The notes under the pieces were generated by a model. The model saw only the letters and a program-made list of their open reading frames with translations. It searched no databases and had not been told where the DNA came from. A stretch of DNA of 64,000 nucleotides from G036327475 sp036327475 (GTDB taxonomy: Bacteria; Pseudomonadota; Gammaproteobacteria; Enterobacterales; Enterobacteriaceae): positions 1,054,001-1,118,000 of the forward strand of contig NZ_CP132913.1 in the NCBI RefSeq assembly GCF_036327475.1. The letters are read 5' to 3'. Positions 18,758-27,781 of this stretch are shown here, piece by piece. The position numbers were made by a program, and so were the translations under genes. The first letter of the stretch is position 1. Every line of letters begins with the position of its first letter.

Positions 18758-19370
18758 GGTGGAGTTGCCGCCGGCGTTCATCTCTTTCACGCGAGTGACG
18801 CCGCGGCACTTGAGATAATCATCGAAACGGCCATGCAAGTGAGCATTCACAAGCGGATTGGCAACGAAATTGATGCCCGACTGTTTCAGTAGGCGAAACA
18901 GTCGCGCGGTATATGCGCCACTATACCGTCCAGCCGGGCCTCCAGCACCAGCGTCGCCACGGTTTTCGTTGCAATGAACGTCAACCAGCCGATCGTACTT
19001 TATACAGCAACGCGAAAACTTTATGCAAAGAAGCGACGGATCGGAGACGTCCATATGACTGTGTACGTGCTGAATGCCATTTGCGATTTGCTATACAGCG
19101 TCTGCCAGGCGTGGGTTTTCGTGGGTCAGCTCAGCCTTGCTCTCCGCCCAACGGGCATCCATTCAAACAGCATTCCGGACTCATTCCAATGCTGGTCACC
19201 GATGGTTTAAGTGGTATCAAGATGAATCCACAAAGGGCGGTATCAAGGGCGGTATCGCCATCCGCCCTTGACGTTGAGAACCCCTTCACCGTCCCGCTTA
19301 CCGTTATTTTGCTGTGCCAGACGGTGAATGATTCCCTGCTCGAGTATGATTTTCTATAAACCTTCACGCC
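18758..19370 (-). pseudogene. codA: codA relic (cytosine deaminase)
   Basis: Minus-strand frames contain RWAESKAELTHEN, QIANGIQHVHSHMDVSDPSL, YDRLVDVHCNEN, YSGAYTARLFRLLKQSGINF and VANPLVNAHLHGRFDDYLK. These match E. coli cytosine deaminase in order, with RVKEMNAGG as the last match. About 170 C-terminal residues with catalytic metal ligands are gone, and a segment between DVHCNEN and the YSGAY block is deleted. Intact CodA converts cytosine to uracil and ammonia. No codB permease relic is seen. Confidence 0.82.
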
Positions 19371-19579
19371 AGGGTGGTCGAACGTGACTAATAGTTTGAG
19401 AAGAGGATTAGGCGTGGCTTACCTCGCTTTTACCGTGGCCTGAATGGTAGATAACATAACCGCAATAGAATGACAGCTGCTCAAAATTCATCGCCTTTGT
19501 CGGGAGGGGCAAATATGGCAAAAGGCGCGCTGACCTGAACATAGCGGCATCAGGCTGGCGCGTGAGGAGTGTACATCAC

Positions 19580-20584
19580 TCAAAGCTTGGCGACAAAACC
19601 CACTGCTTCATAAACCTTAGTTAGGGTCACGCTGGCCTGAGCGCGAGCTTTCTCCGCCCCGTCGCGCAGGACCTGATTCAAATAGGCCTCATCGGCGCGT
19701 AGGACATGGTAGTGAGCTTGTAACGACGTCAGCATTTCCGACACCGCATCCGCGACGGCGGTTTTCAGATGGCCGTACATTTTGCCGGCAAACGCCTGCT
19801 CCAGTTCAGCCACCGGCTTGCCGGTCAGACCTGAAAGAATATCCAGCAAATTGGAAACACCGGGTTTCGTCACTGGATCGTAGTGCACCACTGGCGGCTC
19901 ATCGGAATCAGTTACCGCGCGCTTGAGTTTCTTGACCACAGATTTTGGATCTTCAAGCAGAGTTATCACGTTATTGCGGTTATCATCCGATTTCGACATC
20001 TTTTTCGTCGGATCTAGCAACGACATCACCCGTGCGCCAGACTTAGGAATAAACGGTTCCGGAATAGTAAAAATGTTGCCATACAGTGCATTAAACCGCT
20101 TAGCAATATCGCGACTGAGCTCCAAGTGCTGCTTCTGATCGCCCCCAACCGGCACCTGATTGGTCTGATAAAGCAGAATATCCGCCGCCATCAGCACCGG
20201 ATAATTAAACAGCCCGGAGTTGATGTTTTCAGCGTAACGGGCCGATTTATCCTTTAACTGGGTCATTCGGCTGAGTTCGCCGCAATAAGTGTAGCAGTTC
20301 AACAGCCAACCCAGCTGGCTATGCTCCGGTACGTGTGACTGAATGAAAACCGTACTTCTGGCAGGATCGATACCGCAGGATAGATATAGTGCCAGAACGT
20401 CCAATGTCGCCTTGCGAAGCTGCTGGGCATCTTGGCGCGCGGTGATAGCATGCAGGTCAACGATACAATAAATACAATCATAATCATCCTGCATAGTGAC
20501 CCACTGGCGCAGCGCACCTATATAGTTGCCAATGGTCAGCTCCCCTGACGGCTGCGCGCCACTGAATACGATGGGCTTACTCAT
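19580..20584 (-). CDS. trpS: Tryptophanyl-tRNA synthetase
   Basis: This 334-residue class I aminoacyl-tRNA synthetase is the same length as E. coli TrpS. The ATP-binding signature GELTIGNYIG (HIGH-like) follows the start MSKPIVFSGAQPS, and KKMSKSDDNR is the KMSKS loop. The frame is open upstream to 20641, but the ATG at 20584 gives the family start and lies immediately after the gph stop (20586). It is the last gene of the dam superoperon, transcribed aroK to trpS, and is the only source of Trp-tRNA synthetase seen here. Confidence 0.97.
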   Translation of the reverse strand: MSKPIVFSGAQPSGELTIGNYIGALRQWVTMQDDYDCIYCIVDLHAITARQDAQQLRKATLDVLALYLSCGIDPARSTVFIQSHVPEHSQLGWLLNCYTYCGELSRMTQLKDKSARYAENINSGLFNYPVLMAADILLYQTNQVPVGGDQKQHLELSRDIAKRFNALYGNIFTIPEPFIPKSGARVMSLLDPTKKMSKSDDNRNNVITLLEDPKSVVKKLKRAVTDSDEPPVVHYDPVTKPGVSNLLDILSGLTGKPVAELEQAFAGKMYGHLKTAVADAVSEMLTSLQAHYHVLRADEAYLNQVLRDGAEKARAQASVTLTKVYEAVGFVAKL

Positions 20585-20585
20585 T

Positions 20586-21213
20586 TTAAACATCCTGATT
20601 AACGGAAGATGACAGCCCGAACACGGGCAAAAGATCGGCAAAACGGTTCAGAATGTAATTCGAATGACTCAAGATGATCGCTTCACCGTAGTTATAGCCA
20701 TAGGTCATGCCAGCGCCTGGGCAGCTGGCGGCTTTGGCCGCGAGGATACCATTGTGTGAATCGCCGATGAACAGTGGCTTGCGAGCATAAAGCCCAAAAT
20801 GACCGAGCGCCAGATAAAGCAGAGCTGGGTGCAGCTTTGGGTGGAAACGTCATCGCCGCCAATAATCGGCGCGAAATGGCGCTCGATACCGAGCGAAGCC
20901 AGCAGCGGCACGACGAGGGGCGTGGGCTTATTGGTCACCGCGTACTGCCCGCCGCTACCATCCCAGCATGGCTCTCATCGAAGCGCAGGCGGACGGCCTC
21001 TGCAGCGTAGCGTCCGGTTTCGTCTGGGTAGTCCAGCGCGGCGCGCTCCTCACCAGCACATCGGTGCCGTTGCCGATCCAGGTGGCGATACGCGCCAGGC
21101 CGGCCGTGCTCTGAAAGCATTTGATTTAGAGCAGCGGTTAAGCCGTGGGCGCTGTCGGTTAGGGTACCGTCAAAATCAAACGCGATACCGCGGATAGGAA
21201 GTGCTTCACGCAT
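20586..21213 (-). pseudogene. gph: gph relic (phosphoglycolate phosphatase)
   Basis: The start IRGIAFDFDGTLTDSAHGL retains the HAD nucleophile motif. The frame breaks after about 45 residues. MTNKPTPLVVPLLASLGIE, IIGGDDV and the end GYNYGEAI to NQDV are found in other frames. Gph removes 2-phosphoglycolate formed in DNA end repair. It overlaps the end of rpe by 8 bases and ends 2 bases before trpS, so it is the single dead gene inside an otherwise intact operon. Confidence 0.88.
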
Positions 21214-21886
21214 CCCGCGCCGCTCCCGCCAATTCGTGACGCATGGCATCGATGACGGTACGGTAGTCCGGCTGGCCAAATATGGCGGAGCCGGCGACGA
21301 ACATATCAGCGCCCGCGGCGGCAATAGCGCCGATGTTGTCCACTTTGACGCTGCCGTCCACCTCTAGCCGGATATCTCTGCCGCTAAGATCGATTAGCCG
21401 CCGCGCCTGACGCAGTTTATCAAACGTAGAAAGCAAGAACGACTGACCGCCGAAACCAGGGTTGACCGACATCAGTAGAATAACATCAAGTTTATCCAGC
21501 ACATACTCAAGGCAACTCAGCGGCGTGGCGGGATTAAACACCAGTCCGGCCTTGCAACCGTGTTCCTTTATGAGCTGCAGCGAGCGATCGATATGCTCAG
21601 AGGCCTCCGGGTGAAAGGCAATATAACTGGCGCCGGCGGCGGCAAAATCAGAGATCAAGCGATCGACCGGTTTCACCATCAAATGCACATCAATGGGCGC
21701 GGTAATACCATAGCTGCACAGCGCTTTAAGAACCATCGGCCCCATGGTCAGATTAGGAACATAATGATTATCCATCACATCAAAATGCACGATATCCGCC
21801 CCGGCGGATATCACTCGGGCAATATCTTCACCCAGGCGAGCAAAATCCGCAGAAAGGATGGAAGGGGCGATTAAAAAGTTTTTCAT
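21206..21886 (-). CDS. rpe: Ribulose-phosphate 3-epimerase
   Basis: This 226-residue TIM-barrel enzyme shows the family landmarks APSILSADFARLGED, VHFDVMDNHYVPNLT, LMSVNPGFGGQSF and LEVDGSVK. It interconverts ribulose-5-phosphate and xylulose-5-phosphate in the pentose phosphate pathway and binds metal through the His and Asp residues of the two central motifs. It is in the aroKB-damX-dam-rpe-gph-trpS operon, 47 bases after dam. No disruption is seen. Confidence 0.96.
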   Translation of the reverse strand: MKNFLIAPSILSADFARLGEDIARVISAGADIVHFDVMDNHYVPNLTMGPMVLKALCSYGITAPIDVHLMVKPVDRLISDFAAAGASYIAFHPEASEHIDRSLQLIKEHGCKAGLVFNPATPLSCLEYVLDKLDVILLMSVNPGFGGQSFLLSTFDKLRQARRLIDLSGRDIRLEVDGSVKVDNIGAIAAAGADMFVAGSAIFGQPDYRTVIDAMRHELAGAARDA

Positions 21887-21933
21887 CCTTGCCTCCCGTC
21901 AATCACGGTCAATCTGCGGCGGGGCGGCCCCGC

Positions 21934-22746
21934 TTAAAGATATAACGCCAACAGCTCATTTACGCTACTGCGCCCGAAGACATTGCTGCTGATGGTTCGT
22001 CGCGCCGTGACATGATGCAGCACCGCATCGCCATACCATTTCCGGGTCAGCGCGGTATCGTGATTGGAAATCAACACCGGTATCCGACTTTCGCGAGCCA
22101 GCTGGTTGGCGAGGCGCGCCAGATTTTTCTGTTCTGTCAAATTGAAACTACTAGTATAGTATGCCGTAAAATTCGCGGTGGTAGAGAACGGCACATAGGG
22201 TGGATCGCAATACACCACCGAGCCCGGTGCGGCACGAGACAGCGTTTGCTGATAGTGCTCGCAGACAAATACCGCTCGGCGGGCTTTCTCTGCGAACTGG
22301 TAAAGTTCGAACTCCGGAAAATACGGCTTTTTATAGCGGCCGAAAGGGACGTTGAACTCACCGCTCAGGTTATATCGGCACAGGCCGTTGTAGCAATGCC
22401 GGTTGAGATAAAGAAACAGGACCGCGCGCCGGTGGGCTTCCGTACAGAGATTAAACTCGCTGCGCAGTAGGTAGTAAACCTCTGAGCTGTTAGCATCAGC
22501 GGCAAACAATTCGCGGGTGTCGCGGATAAAGTCATTCGGACGCTCTTTAACGATATTGAACAGATTGATGAGATCACTGTTTATATCAGCGAGGATGTAG
22601 CGCTCGTAATCCGTATTGAGGAACACCGAGCCAGCGCCGACAAAAGGCTCTATCAAGCAATCGCCCGCCGGAAGGTGACGGCGAATAGCCTCAATTAGCG
22701 GATATTTGCCCCCAGCCCATTTCAAAAACGCGCGGTTCTTCTCCAT
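21934..22746 (-). CDS. dam: Dam, GATC adenine-N6 methyltransferase
   Basis: This 270-residue protein has the S-adenosylmethionine motif PFVGAGSVF near residues 33-41 and the catalytic DPPY near residue 180 (VYCDPPYVP). The N-terminal FLKWAGGKYPL is as in E. coli Dam. It is 8 residues shorter than the E. coli enzyme because the poorly conserved tail after ELLALY is missing. Dam marks DNA for mismatch repair, replication timing and phase control. It remains in the operon downstream of damX. Confidence 0.96.
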   Translation of the reverse strand: MEKNRAFLKWAGGKYPLIEAIRRHLPAGDCLIEPFVGAGSVFLNTDYERYILADINSDLINLFNIVKERPNDFIRDTRELFAADANSSEVYYLLRSEFNLCTEAHRRAVLFLYLNRHCYNGLCRYNLSGEFNVPFGRYKKPYFPEFELYQFAEKARRAVFVCEHYQQTLSRAAPGSVVYCDPPYVPFSTTANFTAYYTSSFNLTEQKNLARLANQLARESRIPVLISNHDTALTRKWYGDAVLHHVTARRTISSNVFGRSSVNELLALYL

Positions 22747-22816
22747 CCTTCGCTACTACTCACACTCCCAGAGCCTCGGATTATGCCTTGTTTACCATAG
22801 CGCTACAGCGCTATCT

Positions 22817-23803
22817 TCAGGAACGCTTAATTATTTGGTCCTTTTTAACCTGATCGATTTTCCGCGCCCATGGTTTCTTGGCCTGCACATCAGCAGGCAA
22901 TTTCGCCAACGCGTTTTTGGCCTGCGACAGCGAAGGATAAACCCCATTAACTAGCACGTACCAAAGCTTGCCGTTTCGTCGTGTCTGATACACCCAATAA
23001 TGGCTCAGTTGCTGTTGGCGCGCATAGGCATTAAGCGTAGCCGGCTGCGAAGCGCTGCTTAACTGTAGCGTGTAATAACCAACCGGTGCAGATTGAATCG
23101 TTCCCACTGCGCTGCCCTCGGTCGTGGAGGGGGCAGAAGCGGGCGGCGTTCGGGCGCTTGTTGGCGTTCGTTTCGGTTCGCAGCGCGCATCGGCAGGCGC
23201 CTTCGCCGGCGCGGTTGACACTGATTTGTGTGGTTGTGTGCCGCTTCGGCTGCCCGGTGCCAGAGTGGCTGCCGCGGTGAGCAGAGTCGAAACCGGTCCC
23301 TGACCGTTCATTTGCGCAGCCACGCCGTCAACCCGATCTCTCCGTTTGGTCAGCGTCTCGGCCATATTGCCCGGTAATTCTACGCGCTGCTGCCCGCTTG
23401 GCGTAGTGACCGGCGCGGCTTCCGTTGGCGTTGAGGCGACCTGCGGCCCGCGCAGCTCTTGCCGCAAGGAGGTACCATCGCTACCGTTCGCCGCCGCCGG
23501 GGAACTGTTGGTCTGAGAATTGTTCGCCACCGACGCAGTGGTGCCAGGGGAAAACGAAGTGGTGTCGGAGCTATTACGCTGACCGTTATTGTCAGCACTC
23601 TGGCGGCTTGAATCGGTATGCGACGAGGATTTCAGCGCCGAACCGATACTGATCACTAGCAACAGTAGCGCCAGAATACAGATACCTATCATCAAAGGCT
23701 GCCTGGATACCAGCACTTTCAGTGCGGTCGGACCCTTACGCTGGCAGGAGCGGCGATCGCTGTTATCTGGTCTCAGTTCGCTTTCTGACTTGAACTCATA
23801 CAT
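22817..23803 (-). CDS. damX: DamX, SPOR-domain division protein with a shortened cytoplasmic part
   Basis: The start MYEFKSESELRPDNSDRR matches the DamX N-terminus. The membrane helix (about residues 36-56, ICILALLLLVISIGSALK) follows directly, whereas E. coli DamX has about 65 more acidic and basic residues in between. A Ser/Thr/Pro/Ala-rich periplasmic linker leads to a C-terminal SPOR domain (GYYTLQLSSASQPATLNAYA, WYVLVNGVYPSL, LPADVQAKKPWARK) that binds denuded septal peptidoglycan. Length is 328 against 428 in E. coli. The frame is open and the SPOR core is intact, so it is probably functional. Confidence 0.93.
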   Translation of the reverse strand: MYEFKSESELRPDNSDRRSCQRKGPTALKVLVSRQPLMIGICILALLLLVISIGSALKSSSHTDSSRQSADNNGQRNSSDTTSFSPGTTASVANNSQTNSSPAAANGSDGTSLRQELRGPQVASTPTEAAPVTTPSGQQRVELPGNMAETLTKRRDRVDGVAAQMNGQGPVSTLLTAAATLAPGSRSGTQPHKSVSTAPAKAPADARCEPKRTPTSARTPPASAPSTTEGSAVGTIQSAPVGYYTLQLSSASQPATLNAYARQQQLSHYWVYQTRRNGKLWYVLVNGVYPSLSQAKNALAKLPADVQAKKPWARKIDQVKKDQIIKRS

Positions 23804-23900
23804 ATAAAACTCTCCGAGGGACTTTTCATCGCCGGAGCGCAAGAAGGATTATCACATTAAACCGGCCATGCCGACGCGCCCTGGCGTACAGCCGACCAGC

Positions 23901-24986
23901 TCAGGCCTGGCAATCCTTAATTGATGCCACCACCATATCATCAGCTACGCCGGCGCGCACTTCCGCGTTGCCGAGCGTCACCGGCAGCACCAGACGCAGC
24001 TGGCCGGCAATGACTTTTTTGTCGCGCATCATATGCGGCAAGTAATCTTCCGTAGCCATTTCCGCTGGCCCGCTGATCGGCAGGCCAGCACGCAATAGCA
24101 GCGCACTGATCCGCTCGGCGTCCGTATCGCTGAACTGGCCGAGGCGGCGCGCGGCGCGCACCGCCATCATCATTCCGGCGGCCACGGCTTCGCCATGCAG
24201 CCAGTTGCCATAACCCATATGGATTTCGATGGCGTGACCGTAGGTATGGCCGAGATTAAGTAGTGCGCGCTGCCCCTGCTCGCATTCATCCGCAGCCACC
24301 ACGTTCGCTTTCAGCTCACAGCAGCGGCGGATACAGTAAGCGAGCGCCCGTGGCTCCAGGGCCAGCAGCGCCTCAAGATTGTCCTCTAGCCATGCGAAAA
24401 ACGCCGCATCAAGAATAATGCCGTACTTGATGACTTCCGCCAGGCCCGAGGAGAGTTGCCGCCGCCGCAGCGTATTCAGACAGTCCAAATCGATAACCAC
24501 CGAGGCGGGCTGATAGAAGGCGCCGATCATGTTCTTGCCGAGGGGATGGTTGACTGCTGTTTTACCGCCCACCGACGAGTCGACCTGAGAAAGTAGCGTG
24601 GTGGGAACTTGAATAAACCGCACGCCCCGCTGGTAACTGGCGGCGGCGAAGCCGGCCAGATCACCGATGACCCCACCACCGAGCGCGATGATGGTGGTGT
24701 CGCGGCCATGGGGCTTGGTCAACAGCGCGGTGAAAACGTGATCCAGTACCGTCAACGATTTGTTCTGCTCGCCGTCAGGCAAGACCACCCGATCGACCTT
24801 GACGCCGGCCTGGCTCAATTGCTTGCTCATGGAGTCCAGATACAAAGGCGCGAGGCGATCATCAGTTACCAGCATGGCGTCATCGCCGCGCGTTAACGGC
24901 CAGAAAGACGCCGGATCATTGAATAATCCAGCGGCAATGGTAATCGGGTAGCTGCGTTCCCCTAATGTAACGGTAATCCTCTCCAT
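23901..24986 (-). CDS. aroB: 3-dehydroquinate synthase
   Basis: This 361-residue protein matches AroB (362 in E. coli) throughout: ALGGGVIGDLAGFAAASYQR for NAD binding, QVPTTLLSQVDSSVGGKTAV, and the zinc-binding NLGHTYGHAIE and LHGEAVAAGM. It converts DAHP to 3-dehydroquinate, the second shikimate step. It lies 40 bases after aroK and ahead of damX. The surviving shikimate genes support aromatic amino acid and folate precursor supply. Confidence 0.97.
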   Translation of the reverse strand: MERITVTLGERSYPITIAAGLFNDPASFWPLTRGDDAMLVTDDRLAPLYLDSMSKQLSQAGVKVDRVVLPDGEQNKSLTVLDHVFTALLTKPHGRDTTIIALGGGVIGDLAGFAAASYQRGVRFIQVPTTLLSQVDSSVGGKTAVNHPLGKNMIGAFYQPASVVIDLDCLNTLRRRQLSSGLAEVIKYGIILDAAFFAWLEDNLEALLALEPRALAYCIRRCCELKANVVAADECEQGQRALLNLGHTYGHAIEIHMGYGNWLHGEAVAAGMMMAVRAARRLGQFSDTDAERISALLLRAGLPISGPAEMATEDYLPHMMRDKKVIAGQLRLVLPVTLGNAEVRAGVADDMVVASIKDCQA

Positions 24987-25026
24987 GGGACGCTCAATAA
25001 CCTTTTCGGCATCTCATTAATTCAGA

Positions 25027-25548
25027 TTAGTTGCTTTCCAGCATATTGATAATTTGGTTAGCAACAACCTTAGCGCTTTGTTCGTCGGTGCGGATAGTGA
25101 CATCCGCTATTTCCTCATACAGCGGGTTACGCTCGCGAGCCAGCGCTTCCAGAATGTCGCGCGGCGGAGCTTCAACTTGCAATAGCGGGCGTTTCTTATC
25201 ACGCTGCGTACGGGCCAACTGTTTTTCAATGGTGGTTTCAAGATAAACAACCACACCGCGAGCTGAGAGGCGGTTACGTGTTTCGCGCGATTTCACGGAG
25301 CCGCCGCCGGTGGCCAGCACAATCCCTTGCTTTTCGGTCAGTTCGTTGATGACTTTCTCTTCTCGATCGCGGAAGCCATCTTCTCCTTCTACGTCAAATA
25401 CCCAGCCCACATCAGCCCCAGTGCGTCGCTCAATCTCTTGATCAGAATCGAAAAACTCCATACTAAGTTGTTGAGCCAACTGACGCCCAATAGTACTTTT
25501 GCCGGCACCCATAGGCCCAACTAGAAAGATATTGCGTTTCTCTGCCAT
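25027..25548 (-). CDS. aroK: Shikimate kinase I
   Basis: This 173-residue kinase starts MAEKRNIFLVGPMGAGKST, with the P-loop at about residues 9-17, and contains FFDSDQEIERRTGADV and GGGSVKSRETR for shikimate binding. The frame continues upstream to 25584, but the ATG at 25548 is the family start. It phosphorylates shikimate at the 3-hydroxyl. It is the first gene of the superoperon running to trpS. Confidence 0.97.
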   Translation of the reverse strand: MAEKRNIFLVGPMGAGKSTIGRQLAQQLSMEFFDSDQEIERRTGADVGWVFDVEGEDGFRDREEKVINELTEKQGIVLATGGGSVKSRETRNRLSARGVVVYLETTIEKQLARTQRDKKRPLLQVEAPPRDILEALARERNPLYEEIADVTIRTDEQSAKVVANQIINMLESN

Positions 25549-25874
25549 GTTTTCGGTATTACTAAGATTATTCGTTAATGACAACCCGCCCCGCCAATCA
25601 AATTAGCGGCGGGACCTAAACTAAAACCTCATGAGCATTGGTACGAGAATCAGATGAAAATTATCTCAATACTCCGGGCAGTTTGGCAACCGATTAAGTT
25701 GATGCCTACACTGCAAGCATGATCCCAGGTATCATTGGTATCATCACAGGTATGACATTTGACGCAAAATCAGTGATAATCATCGATTACGCTTGTAAGC
25801 GAAATCGCCGATAGCGTCAAATTGATAACGAAAAAACGCATAATTTGTTGCTGCATATCGACTAGTTTAGTCGG
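25549..25874. other. Gap upstream of aroK; promoter region expected
   Basis: This stretch separates aroK from the hofQ relic. It has a GC-rich inverted repeat CCCGCC/GGCGGG at 25590-25613 close to the aroK start and AT-rich DNA further out, with the octamer GGTATCAT repeated near 25730. I could not pick a convincing promoter pair. The aroK-trpS operon must start here. Confidence 0.5.
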
Positions 25875-26222
25875 CGGTAGTCTACCCTGATATGCGGGTG
25901 GATGTAATAAAAATAACTAATTCACGTTGTTTATAATTCGCTTGTTTGCACTTAAATAACGCCCAGACTAGCGGAATATCGGTCAATAGCGGCACCCGAT
26001 CGTTGCTCTGCTGTTTTTAATGCTGGAATATGTCGCCGAGCACGATGGTCTCGCTGTCTGCAATCTGAGTTTTAATTCTTCCGTATCATGGTCACACTCT
26101 AGCTTTCTCCCTGCTTGATGATACTGCCCGGAGCATGCTTGTTCAGCCGCAAATCCAGCGTAATGCGCCAGTTGCGCAGAATACGCAGCGTTATCTCAAC
26201 GTATAACACCGCCTCTTTGAGC
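25875..26222 (-). pseudogene. hofQ: hofQ 3' relic (secretin-like, DNA uptake)
   Basis: Only the C-terminal third remains, in mixed frames: FKEAVLYVEITLRIL, RITLDLRLNKHAPG, ADSETIVLGDIF, NDRVPLLTDIPLVWALFK and RELVIFIT. These match the secretin domain of HofQ, the outer-membrane channel used for DNA uptake as a nutrient. The other hof genes (hofM, N, O, P) that should lie between it and mrcA have been deleted, and the relic abuts the mrcA relic at about 26222. Confidence 0.78.
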
Positions 26223-26224
26223 TG

Positions 26225-26909
26225 AGATGAGAAACTCCATATCCCGATCGGGCCCGATCAAATGCCACTGGAATTACCTTCGTAGCCACGGCTACTGCGG
26301 TCCGAGCGGCATACCCTGGAAAGTCCGCGAGTCGCCCTGGGACGCGCGGTATATCCGCGATAGGCTGAAGACCCGACCCGTCTACGGTCTGCTACATACG
26401 GCGGTCGTGACCGAGACCAGTGTCGCCGGTACGGTAAAAATGATGGTCGACGGCAGCAACGGTTGCTGCCGCTGGCGGGGCATGCACTGGGCACGGCCGT
26501 TCAGAAGCGACACGCAGCAAGGCCCGACGCGAAAAGGCGACGGACGTGGTGCAGGCGGGGCAACAGCTTTTAGCGCGCCAAATGGATGAATGGATGTCGG
26601 CGGTTTCTGTTTATCACCGTGCTGGATAACGAGTTAACCTTGGAGATCATTTTCAATGATGTGCCTATTTTCTGCTTGGATGCCGGCTCTGCTCCGACTG
26701 GCAGCCGCACAACCCACCGCCGACCCATGCTGGCAAGATTCGGCTACGCCAGTGGCCGGGATAGTCAAAAAACGAAGGTGTTTATGCCAGGCAAAGATAT
26801 TCCACGCGACGCCGGATTGCGCCGGGAATGGACTCTCTTCGCCTCGACGTTTGATGCGCTAGGCGGGGTCTATTTTGGCACCAGGGGCGCCAGGGAGGAG
26901 TTATTTTGA
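26225..26909 (+). pseudogene. mrcA: mrcA relic (penicillin-binding protein 1A)
   Basis: Collinear PBP1A fragments are TLPVYG-like, VVTETSVAGTVKMMVDGSN, WARPFRSDTQQGP, TLEIIFNDVPI, SDWQPHNPPPTHAGKIRLRQ, a shifted GQSKN, and the very end REELF. The transglycosylase domain and most of the transpeptidase domain, including the catalytic SxxK serine region, are missing. The relic is under 0.7 kb against 2.55 kb for the intact gene. Peptidoglycan synthesis must rely on another class A enzyme, such as PBP1B. Confidence 0.85.
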
Positions 26910-27464
26910 CCCTGGTACCTGATTGAGCCAGGCATGGGTGAGAAACAGCGCGCTCACATTGCGCGCCTCGCAAAAATCAGGTTCATCTAGCAACGCTAGC
27001 ATACGGCTTATCGGCCATCGCACCAGCGGCAGCGGCTCCGGTTCGTCCCCCTGTAGCCGCCGGGGATAAAGATCCTGCGCTACCACGATATGCATTTTGC
27101 TAGAGAAATAGGACGGCGCCATACTCAGGCGACGCAAAAAGGTAAAGGCGCGCCCACCAAAGCCCACCTCCTCCATCAGTTCGCGATTGGCCGCCTCCAC
27201 CACTCTTTCGCCGGAGTCAATAAGCCCCTTTGGAAAACCCAGCTCGTAATCCTCAATGCCGGCGCCGTACTCGCGGATCAGCAACAAATGGTCATCCAGC
27301 ACCGGCACGATTATCACCGCCTCGCGATAGGAAGGTTTCATACGCTCATACACCCGCCGCGCGCCATTACTGAACTCCAGATCGACGGATTCAACAGTGA
27401 ACAGGCGGGATTGGGCAACGGTCGCCACGCGATGTATTTTGGGTTTTTGCAGATTCTTATCCAT
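26901..27464 (-). CDS. nudE: NudE, ADP-compound Nudix hydrolase
   Basis: This 187-residue protein starts MDKNLQKPKIHRVATVAQS and has a complete Nudix box from GFPKGLIDSGERVVEAANRE to LMEEVGFGG. E. coli NudE hydrolyses ADP-ribose, NADH and Ap3A. The frame is open further upstream, but the ATG at 27464 gives the family start. It is intact although both neighbours, mrcA (whose end it overlaps by 9 bases) and igaA, are ruined, which points to selection on this gene. Confidence 0.95.
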   Translation of the reverse strand: MDKNLQKPKIHRVATVAQSRLFTVESVDLEFSNGARRVYERMKPSYREAVIIVPVLDDHLLLIREYGAGIEDYELGFPKGLIDSGERVVEAANRELMEEVGFGGRAFTFLRRLSMAPSYFSSKMHIVVAQDLYPRRLQGDEPEPLPLVRWPISRMLALLDEPDFCEARNVSALFLTHAWLNQVPGSK

Positions 27465-27781
27465 ATCGTTCCTGCAGATTGCGCATAGGAGGACTGGGGA
27501 CGCCCGGCTACCGTGTTGGTCAACATTGTGCGTCAGAAGGGACCAAGCCGCAACCTGTCTACGCAAATGCCCTTCTCATTCCGTCAAAACAGTGGCGCAT
27601 AAATCTGGCAAACGGCGAATAAAATAGGAAAATGCTGATATATTCGCAACAGCGGGCTTGTTAACCTCATCGGTTACTATGCCTGTTTTAGCCGATAAAT
27701 CACTGCGTTCGCCGCAGGCCCATTTGAGCAGCAGCGCTGGTATGAGTCCTTGCAACGACAGTTAATTTTGGTATGGTATTT

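Noticed and set aside
26586..26909. A 107-codon open frame before nudE as a new gene
   Set aside because: Its pieces TLEIIFNDVPI and the end REELF match PBP1A, so it is part of the mrcA relic.
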